A DNA stretch of 64,000 nt. Source: Roseomonas sp. OT10 (lineage in GTDB: Bacteria > Pseudomonadota > Alphaproteobacteria > Acetobacterales > Acetobacteraceae). Each line of letters opens with the position of its first letter. The first letter of the stretch is position 1. The notes under the pieces were generated by a model. It worked only from the letters and a program-made list of their open reading frames with translations, was not told the DNA's origin and searched no databases. The translations under genes and the position numbers were made by a program. The stretch covers positions 4,174,001 through 4,238,000 of the forward strand of contig NZ_CP087719.1 in assembly GCF_020991085.1 (NCBI RefSeq), written 5' to 3'. Positions 52,871-59,779 of the stretch are shown in pieces.

Positions 52871-53166
52871 CCGGCGCCGAGACGGTGCCCGTGCGGTACG
52901 AGGTGAAGGCCCTGGAGCCCGTCCGCGGCGCCGGGCGCCTGGTGGGGCTGGCCCTGGTAGAGGTGGAGGTTGCGGGCGTGATCCTCACCCTTCAGGGCGT
53001 TCAGGTTCTCCACGGTGGCGGTGGCGGGCTGACCTGCCGCGCGCCGTGCTTCCGCCACCCACGGGACGGGCGAGGGCTGCCGGCGGTGGTGCTGCCGGCA
53101 GCCCTGGCGGATGCCATCGCGGCCGAGGTGCTGGAGCTGGCCGCTCAGGAAATCGCTCGGAGCTGA
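52867..53166 (+). CDS. hypothetical protein in the satellite
   Basis: 99 residues starting at GTG 52867 in a 4-nt overlap with the preceding gene. Alternating hydrophobic strands (GRLVGLALVEVEVAGVILTLQGVQVL) suggest a small beta-rich fold, and a C-terminal helix (PAALADAIAAEVLELAAQEI) follows. I do not recognise it. It probably belongs to the replication module because of its position behind the primase. Confidence 0.55.
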   Translation: MTGAETVPVRYEVKALEPVRGAGRLVGLALVEVEVAGVILTLQGVQVLHGGGGGLTCRAPCFRHPRDGRGLPAVVLPAALADAIAAEVLELAAQEIARS

Positions 53167-53256
53167 TGGGAGGGCTGAACCGCAGTGGGGTCACGCGCAG
53201 AATTTTTCCCCGCTGGTGATTGATTGTTTTTCATACGGCCTGCGGACCCGGCGGCG

Positions 53257-53321
53257 AATCCCAGCAAATGCTGGGGATTTTGCGGCCGTCGCGGGTTCGC
53301 AGGGTCCGCACCCTGCGAACC
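53257..53321. promoter_or_regulatory. two strong hairpins in the leader before hicB
   Basis: In a 354-bp gene-free, AT-richer stretch (53167-53520): AATCCCAGCA/TGCTGGGGATT with an AA loop (53257-53279), and a perfect 12-bp stem GGTTCGCAGGGT/ACCCTGCGAACC with CCGC loop (53294-53321). Direct TGCGGA/TGCGAACC units follow to about 53354. These could be iterons or operator sites. The remainder of the gap shows nothing else. Confidence 0.6.
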
Positions 53322-53520
53322 TACTGCGGACTGCGGACCTAGTGCGAACCTGGGCGCGGTCTGGCGGCACCGGTAGGAAGCGATTGCATGCATCCGACGC
53401 GGGTCAAGGGTCCGAGCCAACCCTATCCTGTGGATTGCGAGGAAAAAGGTTCGGCATCATCTTAGCGTTGTGGGCATGATTGCCCCAGTATCAGAAGCCC
53501 TCCGGGGCCGAGGGAGTAGG

Positions 53521-53766
53521 ATGGAACACCGTAGCGTCATGGTCCGAGCGGAGTGGGACCCTGAGGCGAGGGTCTTTGTTGCCACCAGTGACGACGTGCC
53601 GGGCCTTGTGGCAGAGGCCTCAACCGTGCCTGAGCTTACCGCAAAGCTTCAGGACCTCATCCCCGAGCTTCTGGAGCTCAATGGGGATGCCAGCGGGGGC
53701 AGCTTCGGTGAGGTGCCCCTCTATGTCATGGCCCAGCAGGTGACAAAAATCCGCGTCCCCTGCTGA
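53521..53766 (+). CDS. hicB: HicB-like antitoxin (DUF1902-type)
   Basis: 81 residues. The sequence VRAEWDPEARVFVATSDDVP, then GLVAEASTVPELTAKLQDLI, is characteristic of the partial RNase H-fold HicB/DUF1902 group. No separate DNA-binding domain is present. I chose the ATG at 53521. An earlier in-frame ATG at 53470 would add 17 residues without family features. It neutralises the toxin encoded immediately after it, with a one-base stop/start overlap. Antitoxin-first order is less usual than hicA-hicB but known. Confidence 0.82.
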   Translation: MEHRSVMVRAEWDPEARVFVATSDDVPGLVAEASTVPELTAKLQDLIPELLELNGDASGGSFGEVPLYVMAQQVTKIRVPC

Positions 53767-53963
53767 TGGCGAGCTACACCCCTGACGTGAAAGAGAGGCT
53801 GGAGGCGGCTGGCTGCCGCTTCCACCGTCAGGGCAAGGGGGATCATGAGTTCTGGTACAGCCCGATCAGCGGGCGGTACTTCCCTGTAGATCACAAGATC
53901 CTTTCCCGACACACTGCTAATGAAATCATGAAGCAAGCAGGGCTGTCTCACCGCTTCCGGTGA
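53766..53963 (+). CDS. hicA: HicA-like mRNA interferase toxin
   Basis: 65 residues with the HicA double-stranded-RNA-binding-like fold: VKERLEAAGCRFHRQGKGDH, with the catalytic-type histidine in GKGDHEFWYSP, then VDHKILSRHTANEIMKQAGL. Homologues cleave mRNA on ribosomes. Length is normal. It overlaps hicB by one base (TGATG). On a satellite it would stabilise the island or affect a helper phage. Confidence 0.85.
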   Translation: MASYTPDVKERLEAAGCRFHRQGKGDHEFWYSPISGRYFPVDHKILSRHTANEIMKQAGLSHRFR

Positions 53964-53991
53964 GCAATTGGCCGCCCTTCCAACCCCGCCG

Positions 53992-54177
53992 TTACCGCCC
54001 CTCCGGTAGCGCCGCGTCCAGCAACCGCCGCACCGCCTCCGGCCGGCTGGGCGCGTCCTCCTGCTGGGCAATCCAGGCGTCCAGGCGGGCGAGGGCTTCG
54101 GGCTGGAGGCGCAGCATGATGGGCGTCCCCGACTGGCCTGGCCGCTTGCTTTTGGTATCAGAAGTTGACGGTGCCAT
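53992..54177 (-). CDS. ribbon-helix-helix repressor
   Basis: 61 residues, the only minus-strand gene inside the satellite. A disordered basic N-terminus precedes a ribbon-helix-helix: TPIMLRLQPEALARLDAWIA, then SRPEAVRRLLDAAL. Size and fold are those of CopG/Arc-type repressors. A perfect inverted repeat spans its start codon, which suggests autoregulation and perhaps control of the divergent gene at 54266. It is a candidate switch of the island. Confidence 0.8.
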   Translation of the reverse strand: MAPSTSDTKSKRPGQSGTPIMLRLQPEALARLDAWIAQQEDAPSRPEAVRRLLDAALPEGR

Positions 54178-54195
54178 GCCCTTCTGATACCAGAA
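54150..54195. promoter_or_regulatory. operator pair at the RHH repressor start
   Basis: TGGTATCAGAAG (54153-54164) and CTTCTGATACCA (54181-54192) are exact inverted repeats 16 bp apart. Each is also part of a near-palindromic TTYTGGTATCAGAA unit. The left unit lies in the first codons and the right unit just upstream of the start codon at 54175-54177. Confidence 0.75.
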
Positions 54196-54265
54196 AGACG
54201 GCCGAGACGGAAGTTGGCCCTTCCGTCCCGGCCTAACCCCAACCCGCTGAAGGAGTCAGCAGGTC

Positions 54266-54784
54266 ATGGCTGAACACACCCATAGCACGCCCGCGGACCC
54301 GCTGGGCAGAAGACCCCTCACTCTCGGATTTTCCGAGGGTGCCCCAAACCTGACCATCGGGCAGGTTTTCCCCCTCGAGGGGGAAAAGGGGGCGCTGTTC
54401 ACCCGGCGCACCAGCCGCCTCCCCGCCGCGGCCGTGCAGACGATGCTCGACATCTTCTGCCGCAACCTCCGCACCCCCGAAGGCCGCGCCGAGGCGGAAG
54501 ACCTAGTGGAGCGCCTGTTGGCCCGCCTGGACGCCCTCGACGGCGACCCGGACATGGAGCCCAACGCGGACGGCGAGGCCGAGCCCGACGAGGCCAGCCT
54601 GCACCCTGTGACGCTCGCCGCGGATCGCGTGCCGGCGGTGGTGGTCCGGTTCCCCCGGCGCGGCGGCCAACTCGGCAAATTTGCCGAGTTCTTGGCCAGC
54701 CCGGCTTCAAAGTGCAAATTTGCCCTTTGCTCCTCCGGCGCCTTGCCGCCGCCGCCTGCCTTCCGGCCCGAGGGTGGCCGGTGA
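54266..54784 (+). CDS. hypothetical satellite protein with palindrome-rich gene
   Basis: 172 residues of unknown function. The core (about 50-95: LPAAAVQTMLDIFCRNLRTP, EAEDLVERLLARLDALDG) is helical. Start ATG at 54266 has a GAAGGAG 12 bp upstream. The DNA contains several perfect palindromes, described separately, encoding FSEG, FPLEGEKG and LGKFAEF. These segments look like inserts, because they interrupt otherwise GC-rich codons with AT-rich ones. The gene may be the first of a run reaching 55562. Confidence 0.55.
   Translation: MAEHTHSTPADPLGRRPLTLGFSEGAPNLTIGQVFPLEGEKGALFTRRTSRLPAAAVQTMLDIFCRNLRTPEGRAEAEDLVERLLARLDALDGDPDMEPNADGEAEPDEASLHPVTLAADRVPAVVVRFPRRGGQLGKFAEFLASPASKCKFALCSSGALPPPPAFRPEGGR
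54323..54387. repeat. three consecutive hairpins inside a coding region
   Basis: CTCGGA/TCCGAG with TTT loop (54323-54337), AACCTG/CAGGTT (54347-54367), and a perfect 22-bp palindrome (54366-54387) whose arm is TTTTCCCCCTC. All lie within 65 bp in the gene at 54266. Confidence 0.75.
54669..54723. repeat. perfect palindromes with a shared GCAAATTTGCC core
   Basis: AACTCGGCAAA and its exact reverse complement form a 22-bp palindrome at 54669-54690. GCAAATTTGC recurs at 54714-54723. Further hairpins occur in the next gene at 54818-54838 (GTTGCCGG, AAAAA loop) and 54853-54865 (CGCCAC/GTGGCG). Confidence 0.75.
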
Positions 54785-55326
54785 TGGCGACCGCCACCCC
54801 AACCGCTGCGGCACCCCGTTGCCGGAAAAACCGGCAACGAAATCAGAGTTCTCGCCACCGTGGCGGAAACTCCCCCACCACCTGCCCGGCTGCCCTGATC
54901 GGCCGCGAGCTGGCCGTGCTGAACGCGGCCCACGAGGCGGCCGACGTGGCCGAGCTGGAGGCCAGAAGAGCGAACCAGGGTCCGGCCTCCCTGGCGCACT
55001 TGCACCGCAAGGAAGCCATCTGGCCGCGGATCGAGTGCCTGGAGCGGGACATGACCTTCGCCCGCCCCACCAGCCACGAGGGCGCGTTGATGCAGCTGGC
55101 TGTGGCCTACGGCGAGGCGAGCGCCCTGACGACCAACCATCTCTCCAAGGACGACCTGCTGGCCCTGGGGCGGCGCCTTGCGCGGCTGCTGTACGGGCTG
55201 CGCGGGTTCCTGGAACGGGCGGGTGGCATTGAAGCCGAGGCGCTGGGGGCCGGCTGCTACATGCCCGCCGAGCTGGACCCGCTGCGCGCTCTTGATGCGG
55301 CCCGCACCTGGGAGGCCGGCCGATGA
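54784..55326 (+). CDS. hypothetical satellite protein
   Basis: 180 residues. The first 40 are low-complexity and basic and include two hairpin-forming stretches, so translation might really begin later. From about residue 43 it is a helical protein: LAVLNAAHEAADVAELEARR, HLHRKEAIWPRIECLERDM, LMQLAVAYGEASALTTNHL. No known domain is recognised. ATG at 54784 shares one base with the previous stop (TGATG), and the next gene starts inside its stop. Confidence 0.55.
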   Translation: MATATPTAAAPRCRKNRQRNQSSRHRGGNSPTTCPAALIGRELAVLNAAHEAADVAELEARRANQGPASLAHLHRKEAIWPRIECLERDMTFARPTSHEGALMQLAVAYGEASALTTNHLSKDDLLALGRRLARLLYGLRGFLERAGGIEAEALGAGCYMPAELDPLRALDAARTWEAGR

Positions 55327-55562
55327 GCACTCCTACCCCCAACGCCAAGGATGCCTTCAACGAACTGGACCGCCGCCTGCTGGAGATCGGCAGCGGGCTG
55401 CACGCCCTCCAGGAGATCGCCACGACCGGCGACTTCCGGCGAGGCTCGTGCCCCGAGGCCGATCAGTTGCAAGGCGCCATCGAATGGGTGACGGCCCGGC
55501 TGATGGAGCAGGTGGTCGCCGCGAACACCTACGCCGAGGAGCAGGCGCGGGCCCAGAGATGA
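55323..55562 (+). CDS. small hypothetical satellite protein
   Basis: 79 residues, helical (NAKDAFNELDRRLLEIGSGL, ADQLQGAIEWVTARLMEQVV). It begins in a 4-nt overlap with the preceding gene. Unknown function. A 34-codon frame overlaps its stop (55559-55663) but covers a direct-repeat regulatory region and is not called. Confidence 0.55.
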   Translation: MSTPTPNAKDAFNELDRRLLEIGSGLHALQEIATTGDFRRGSCPEADQLQGAIEWVTARLMEQVVAANTYAEEQARAQR

Positions 55563-55609
55563 CCGATCGGAGGCGGGTGGCCGTGGGGCTGCCCGCCCTC
55601 CTCTGCGCA

Positions 55610-55651
55610 GCGCAGCACTACCCCCTTGTGATGGGTGCCGCGCAGCACTAC
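55610..55651. promoter_or_regulatory. 12-bp direct repeat, 30-bp spacing
   Basis: GCGCAGCACTAC occurs at 55610-55621 and 55640-55651, about three helical turns apart and just upstream of a helix-turn-helix gene. Spacing and position suggest tandem binding sites of that protein or an activator. Confidence 0.55.
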
Positions 55652-55677
55652 ACTTCCGGTTAGCCCGGAGAGTGCAA

Positions 55678-56208
55678 ATGCCCATTCATCCTGCCGACCA
55701 CGAAATCCGCTATACCTCCGCTCAGGCATGCGAGGCGGCCGGCATCCCATCCGACACGTTTAAAAATTGGATCATGCGGCACCCTCCCGCGATCCTGCTG
55801 ACCGACAAGGAGCGAAAAAACAACGGGCGGGGACGCCCAATGATGCTGAGCTTTACCCGGATCATGCACATCACCCTGACGGCGGAATTGAACCGCCTGG
55901 GTATGGCCCCTCGCCCTGCGGCCATGGCCGCAGCCGCCTTCACCGATACGAACCGCGGCGCAGCACATGGCGGTTGGGTGGGAGAGGAGACGCCGCCGCA
56001 CCGGCTGCCCGGCCAGCTCTTCCCGCAAGGCACCACCCTGCTCTTGGTCACCGGGGCGAGCGACACGCAGATGCTTGCCGACTGCATCTGCATCACGCCA
56101 AAGACGCCCGTGGCGGACCTGCTGGCGCAGCTCGCGGCCTGCATCGTCGTGGATGTCAACGCCTTCGACCTTCGCGTTCGCACGGTGCTGGGTCACCGCA
56201 GCCAGTGA
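55678..56208 (+). CDS. helix-turn-helix regulator-like satellite protein
   Basis: 176 residues. The N-terminus (YTSAQACEAAGIPSDTFKNW) has a MerR-like winged-helix recognition pattern. The middle is helical, and the C-terminal half is beta-rich (GTTLLLVTGASDTQMLADCI). ATG at 55678 has GGAG 8-9 nt upstream. A GTG two codons earlier is less likely. It heads the coupled chain that continues with capsid, protease, portal, AlpA-like and integrase genes, so it may control their expression. Confidence 0.65.
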   Translation: MPIHPADHEIRYTSAQACEAAGIPSDTFKNWIMRHPPAILLTDKERKNNGRGRPMMLSFTRIMHITLTAELNRLGMAPRPAAMAAAAFTDTNRGAAHGGWVGEETPPHRLPGQLFPQGTTLLLVTGASDTQMLADCICITPKTPVADLLAQLAACIVVDVNAFDLRVRTVLGHRSQ

Positions 56209-56531
56209 CCGCCTCGCCCGCCTTCCGCGTGCACAGCATGACGGTGCACGAGCCGCCGATCCCGGCGCAGCATCAGACGATCCATGCCCAGCTCGCGGTG
56301 GAGTACGGCCCGCTGCTGATCGTCGGCGCCGCCCTCGCGCAGTCGGCGGACGGCTCCATGCGCATCTGGCTTCCCAACTTCGGACGTGACCGCCGCGTGG
56401 CGTTTCGTGATCCCCAGGAACGCGAGCGCCTGTTGCAGATCGTCCTCTCTGCCTATCGCGCCTTCACCGGCCGCGACCCCGCTGACACGCCTCTCGCGAA
56501 GGCTCCCTCCCCTGACGAGGTTCCTTCGTGA
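56205..56531 (+). CDS. hypothetical protein preceding the capsid gene
   Basis: 108 residues from GTG 56205 in a 4-nt overlap with the regulator gene, or 97 from ATG 56238. It contains AQLAVEYGPLLIVGAALAQS and RIWLPNFGRDRRVAFRDPQE and has no recognised family. Its stop overlaps the capsid GTG. The position before the capsid suggests a head-assembly role, but this is only contextual. Confidence 0.55.
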   Translation: MTASPAFRVHSMTVHEPPIPAQHQTIHAQLAVEYGPLLIVGAALAQSADGSMRIWLPNFGRDRRVAFRDPQERERLLQIVLSAYRAFTGRDPADTPLAKAPSPDEVPS

Positions 56532-57817
56532 CCCTTCGCGAAATGCTGGAGCGCCGGGCGGCCACCGCCGCCGAGATGCGCGCCCTCAACACTGCCCCGA
56601 CCGGCGAGGCCGGCGACCTCTCGGCCGAGCAGCGCACCCGCTGGGACGCGCTCAAGGCCGAGCTGGACGCGCTGGAGAGCCGCATCGGCCGCCAGTCCAT
56701 CGTGGACGACGCCGAGCGCCGCGCCGCCGGCACGCCGGTCAATGGCACGGGCGACGCCCGCCTGGATGCCGAGATCGGCCGCGTCGGCATCCTCGACGTG
56801 ATCCGCGCCTCCCTGGGCGGCACCGACCAAGCCGCCAGCCGCGCCCGCGAAGTGTCGGCCGAGCTGGAGCGCCGCTCCGGGCGCCGCGCCGAGGGCATGT
56901 TCTGGCACATGGGCGCACCCGCCAACGTCGAGAGCCGCGTCGTCACCACCGCCCTGCCGGCGGGCGGGCCCGGCGGCAACCTGGTGCCGGGCGAGTACCG
57001 CGAAGACCTGTTCATCGACCGCCTGCGGACCACCACCCGTGTCCGCGCGCTGGGCGCCACGGTGCTGACCGGCCTGCTGGGCAACATCACCATCCCCCGC
57101 CGCAAGGCATCCGTGGTGGCCGGCTGGGTCGCGGAGAATACCGCCCTGGCCTTCTCAGACCCGCAGTTCGACGGCGTGACGCTGACCCCGAAGCACGCGG
57201 GCGTCATCACCGAATACAGCCGCAACATGATCCAGCAGGCGAGCCCGGACGTGGAGCAGCTCGCCCGCAACGACATGGCCCTGGTGCTGGCTGAGACGCT
57301 GGACCGCGCGGCCATCGCCGGCAGCGGCGCGGGCGCCGAGCCGCGGGGCATCCTCAACACCCCCGGCATCGGCGGCGTGGCGGCCGGCACCAACGGCGGA
57401 GCCCTGACCTTCGACCTGGTGGCCGACCTCCAGGGGCAGGTGGAGGATGCCAACGCGGATGGTGGCTCCATGGGCTTCCTGACCAACACCAAGGTTCGGC
57501 GCGCCGCGGCCAAGATGAAGGACGTGTCGGGCTTCCCGCTGGGCGTCCCTATGGTGTTCCAGGGCGCCACGCCCACCGTCACGAACAACGTGCCGTCCAA
57601 CCTCACCAAGGGCACCGGCACCGGCCTCTCCGCCCTGATCTACGGCAACTGGTCGGACCTCCTCATCGGGGTGTGGTCGGAGCTGGATATCCTGGTGAAC
57701 CCCTACGCGGCCGATGCCTACGCCAAGGGGAACGTGCAGATCAGGGCGATGATGACGGTGGACGTCGCCGTGCGTCACCCGGAGAGCTTCGCGGCCATCA
57801 AGGACATCATCGCGTGA
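56528..57817 (+). CDS. HK97-fold major capsid protein
   Basis: 429 residues. The N-terminal coiled-coil region (about 1-70, LREMLERRAATAAEMRALN and WDALKAELDALESRIG) is a scaffolding delta-domain expected to be removed by the protease. The HK97 fold follows: GGNLVPGEYREDLFIDRLRT, VAGWVAENTALAFSDPQFDG, VITEYSRNMIQQASPDVEQL, RAAIAGSGAGAEPRGILNTP. Start is GTG 56528. On a satellite without tails this would form its own procapsid. Confidence 0.92.
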   Translation: MTLREMLERRAATAAEMRALNTAPTGEAGDLSAEQRTRWDALKAELDALESRIGRQSIVDDAERRAAGTPVNGTGDARLDAEIGRVGILDVIRASLGGTDQAASRAREVSAELERRSGRRAEGMFWHMGAPANVESRVVTTALPAGGPGGNLVPGEYREDLFIDRLRTTTRVRALGATVLTGLLGNITIPRRKASVVAGWVAENTALAFSDPQFDGVTLTPKHAGVITEYSRNMIQQASPDVEQLARNDMALVLAETLDRAAIAGSGAGAEPRGILNTPGIGGVAAGTNGGALTFDLVADLQGQVEDANADGGSMGFLTNTKVRRAAAKMKDVSGFPLGVPMVFQGATPTVTNNVPSNLTKGTGTGLSALIYGNWSDLLIGVWSELDILVNPYAADAYAKGNVQIRAMMTVDVAVRHPESFAAIKDIIA

Positions 57818-58356
57818 GCGGCGCGGCGCGCTTCCCGGACGGGCTGGAGCGTCGCGCCGCCGCCGAGCTGCGCGCCGCCGGCCGCCGTCTGGAGGGCTAC
57901 GCCGCGGTGTTCGCGGCCGAGGCCCGCATCGGCGGCTTCACCGAGACGATCCGTGCCGGCGCCTTCCGGGCGTCGCTGGCCGCCGGGGGCGACGTTCTCG
58001 CCCTGGTGGACCACGACCCCGGCCGGCTGCTGGCGCGCACCGCCTCGGGCACGCTGCGGCTCGCGGAGGACACCCGCGGGCTGCACTTCTCCCTGGACGT
58101 GCCCGACACCACCTTGGGGCGCGATATCCTCGCCCTAGCCGAGCGGCGCGACCTGGGCGGCATGAGCTTCAGCTTCCGGGTGAAGGACGAGGCGTGGCCC
58201 GCGGCCGACCGGCGCGAGCTGCGCGCGGTGGAGCTGCTGGAGGTATCGGTGGTCCATGCTTGGCCCGCCTATGCCGCCACCACCGTCCAGGCCCGCAGCC
58301 GGACCGCCCAGGGCGCCGCGGCAGCCGCCCGCGCCCGCTTCCTGGAGACGCTGTGA
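57814..58356 (+). CDS. HK97-family prohead protease
   Basis: 180 residues, family S78 fold. The start of the domain is RRLEGYAAVFAAEARIGGFT. The catalytic histidine is in LALVDHDPGRLLART and the serine in LGGMSFSFRVKDE. It matures the capsid by cutting the delta-domain and is essential for HK97-type heads. GTG 57814 overlaps the capsid stop. In canonical phages it precedes the capsid gene, but here it follows. Confidence 0.9.
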   Translation: MSGAARFPDGLERRAAAELRAAGRRLEGYAAVFAAEARIGGFTETIRAGAFRASLAAGGDVLALVDHDPGRLLARTASGTLRLAEDTRGLHFSLDVPDTTLGRDILALAERRDLGGMSFSFRVKDEAWPAADRRELRAVELLEVSVVHAWPAYAATTVQARSRTAQGAAAAARARFLETL

Positions 58357-59543
58357 TGGCTGGCCTCCTCGCCCGCCTGCTGGGCCGGACGGAGAAGCGC
58401 GCGGCGCCCCTCTCCGACCCTGCGGGCTATGCCGCGGCCTTCGGCATCCGCCCCACCGCCTCGGGCGTCTACGTCAACGCCCGCCTGGCGGAGAACCTGT
58501 CCACCGTCTCGGCCTGCGTCGGCGCGATCAGCTCGACCATGGGCAGCCTGCCGGCCTACGTCTACCGGGTGACGCCTGGCGGGCGGGAGGAGGTGCCGTC
58601 GCATCCGGTGGCCCGCCTGATCCGCCGGCCGAACGCGCACCAGACCTGGCCCGACATGATCGAGTGGCTGATGGCGCAGGTGCTGCTGCACGGCAACGCG
58701 GTGCTGGCGCTGGAGTACGACGGCGCCGGGCGCATCACCGCGCTGCGGCCGATCCCCTGGGGCAAGCTCCAGCTCTACACCCTGCCGTCCGGACGGCTGG
58801 CCTACGACGTGGTGCAGGATGCCGGCGGCGTGCGGCGCTACCTGGCCGACGAGGTGTTCCACCTGCGCGACCGCAGCGACGACGGGCTGATCGGCCGCAG
58901 CCGGATCAGCCGCGCGCCGGAGGTGCTGGGCAGCGCCACCGCGCTCCAGGAGTGGACCGGCAGCCTGTGGCAAAACCAGGCGACGCCCTCCGGCTCGGTC
59001 ACGCATCCCAAGACCCTGAGCGACGATGCAGTGCGACGTCTGCGGGCGCAGATCACAGACAGCATCACCGGCACGCGCAACGCCCGCCGGGTACTGGTGC
59101 TGGAAGAGGGCATGGAATGGAAGGCCCTTTCCGTCAGCCCGGAGGACGCCGAGGTGCTGGCGTCGCGGCGCTTCACGGTGGAGGAGCTGTGCCGGCTGTT
59201 CCAGGTGCCGCCGCCCATCGTGCAGGACTACACGCACAACACCTTCACCAACTCGCAGCAGGCGGCGCTCTGGTTCGCGCAGTTCAGCCTCACGCCCTGG
59301 GCGCGCAAGATCGAGGCGGAGTTCTCCCGCTCCATCTTCGGCACCGGCTCCGACCTGACGCTGGAGGTGGACCTCTCCGGCCTCATGCGCGGCGACTACG
59401 AGGCGCGGTGGAAGGCGCACGAGATCGCCGTGCGCAACCAGATCCTCGACCCCAACGAGGTGCGCGAGGTGGAGGGCTGGAACCCGCGGCCGGTGACGGC
59501 GCAGCAAGGCCAGCAGCAGCCGGCGGGAGGGGAGGGGGCGTGA
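58356..59543 (+). CDS. phage portal protein (HK97 type)
   Basis: 395 residues. Typical HK97-type portal sequence: VSACVGAISSTMGSLPAYVY, HPVARLIRRPNAHQTWPDMI, LHGNAVLALEYDGAGRITAL, then FQVPPPIVQDYTHNTFTNSQ and the C-terminal ALWFAQFSLTPWARKIEAEF. It forms the dodecameric DNA gate of the head. ATG 58356 overlaps the protease stop by one base. No terminase partner is encoded nearby, so a motor must come from elsewhere. Confidence 0.92.
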   Translation: MAGLLARLLGRTEKRAAPLSDPAGYAAAFGIRPTASGVYVNARLAENLSTVSACVGAISSTMGSLPAYVYRVTPGGREEVPSHPVARLIRRPNAHQTWPDMIEWLMAQVLLHGNAVLALEYDGAGRITALRPIPWGKLQLYTLPSGRLAYDVVQDAGGVRRYLADEVFHLRDRSDDGLIGRSRISRAPEVLGSATALQEWTGSLWQNQATPSGSVTHPKTLSDDAVRRLRAQITDSITGTRNARRVLVLEEGMEWKALSVSPEDAEVLASRRFTVEELCRLFQVPPPIVQDYTHNTFTNSQQAALWFAQFSLTPWARKIEAEFSRSIFGTGSDLTLEVDLSGLMRGDYEARWKAHEIAVRNQILDPNEVREVEGWNPRPVTAQQGQQQPAGGEGA

Positions 59544-59779
59544 GGGACAGCAGCACCCTCCCTGGCTGGCCGCTGATGCTGCGCCGTGAGCTGGCGGCGC
59601 AGTATCTCGGTATGTCGCCCACCACCTTCGACGCCGAGCGCAAGGCCGGCCGCGTGCCGAAGCCCGTGTCCATCACGGCCGGGTTGGAGGCATGGCACCG
59701 CGGCGACCTCGACGCCTGGGCGGAGGATCGCCGGGCCGCCGCAGCAAACGCGCCGAAGCCGAATCCCTGGGACGCCTGA
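59540..59779 (+). CDS. AlpA-like helix-turn-helix / excisionase
   Basis: 79 residues from GTG 59540 (or 66 from the internal ATG). LRRELAAQYLGMSPTTFDAE, then KAGRVPKPVSITAGLEAWHR, then DLDAWAEDRR is the AlpA/MerR-like excisionase pattern. It directly precedes and overlaps the integrase gene, as recombination directionality factors often do. It probably promotes excision or controls int. Confidence 0.8.
   Translation: MRDSSTLPGWPLMLRRELAAQYLGMSPTTFDAERKAGRVPKPVSITAGLEAWHRGDLDAWAEDRRAAAANAPKPNPWDA

Noticed and set aside
55559-55663. 34-codon frame after the 79-aa satellite gene
   Set aside because: Starts in a stop/start overlap but covers the direct-repeat region and lacks protein-like composition.
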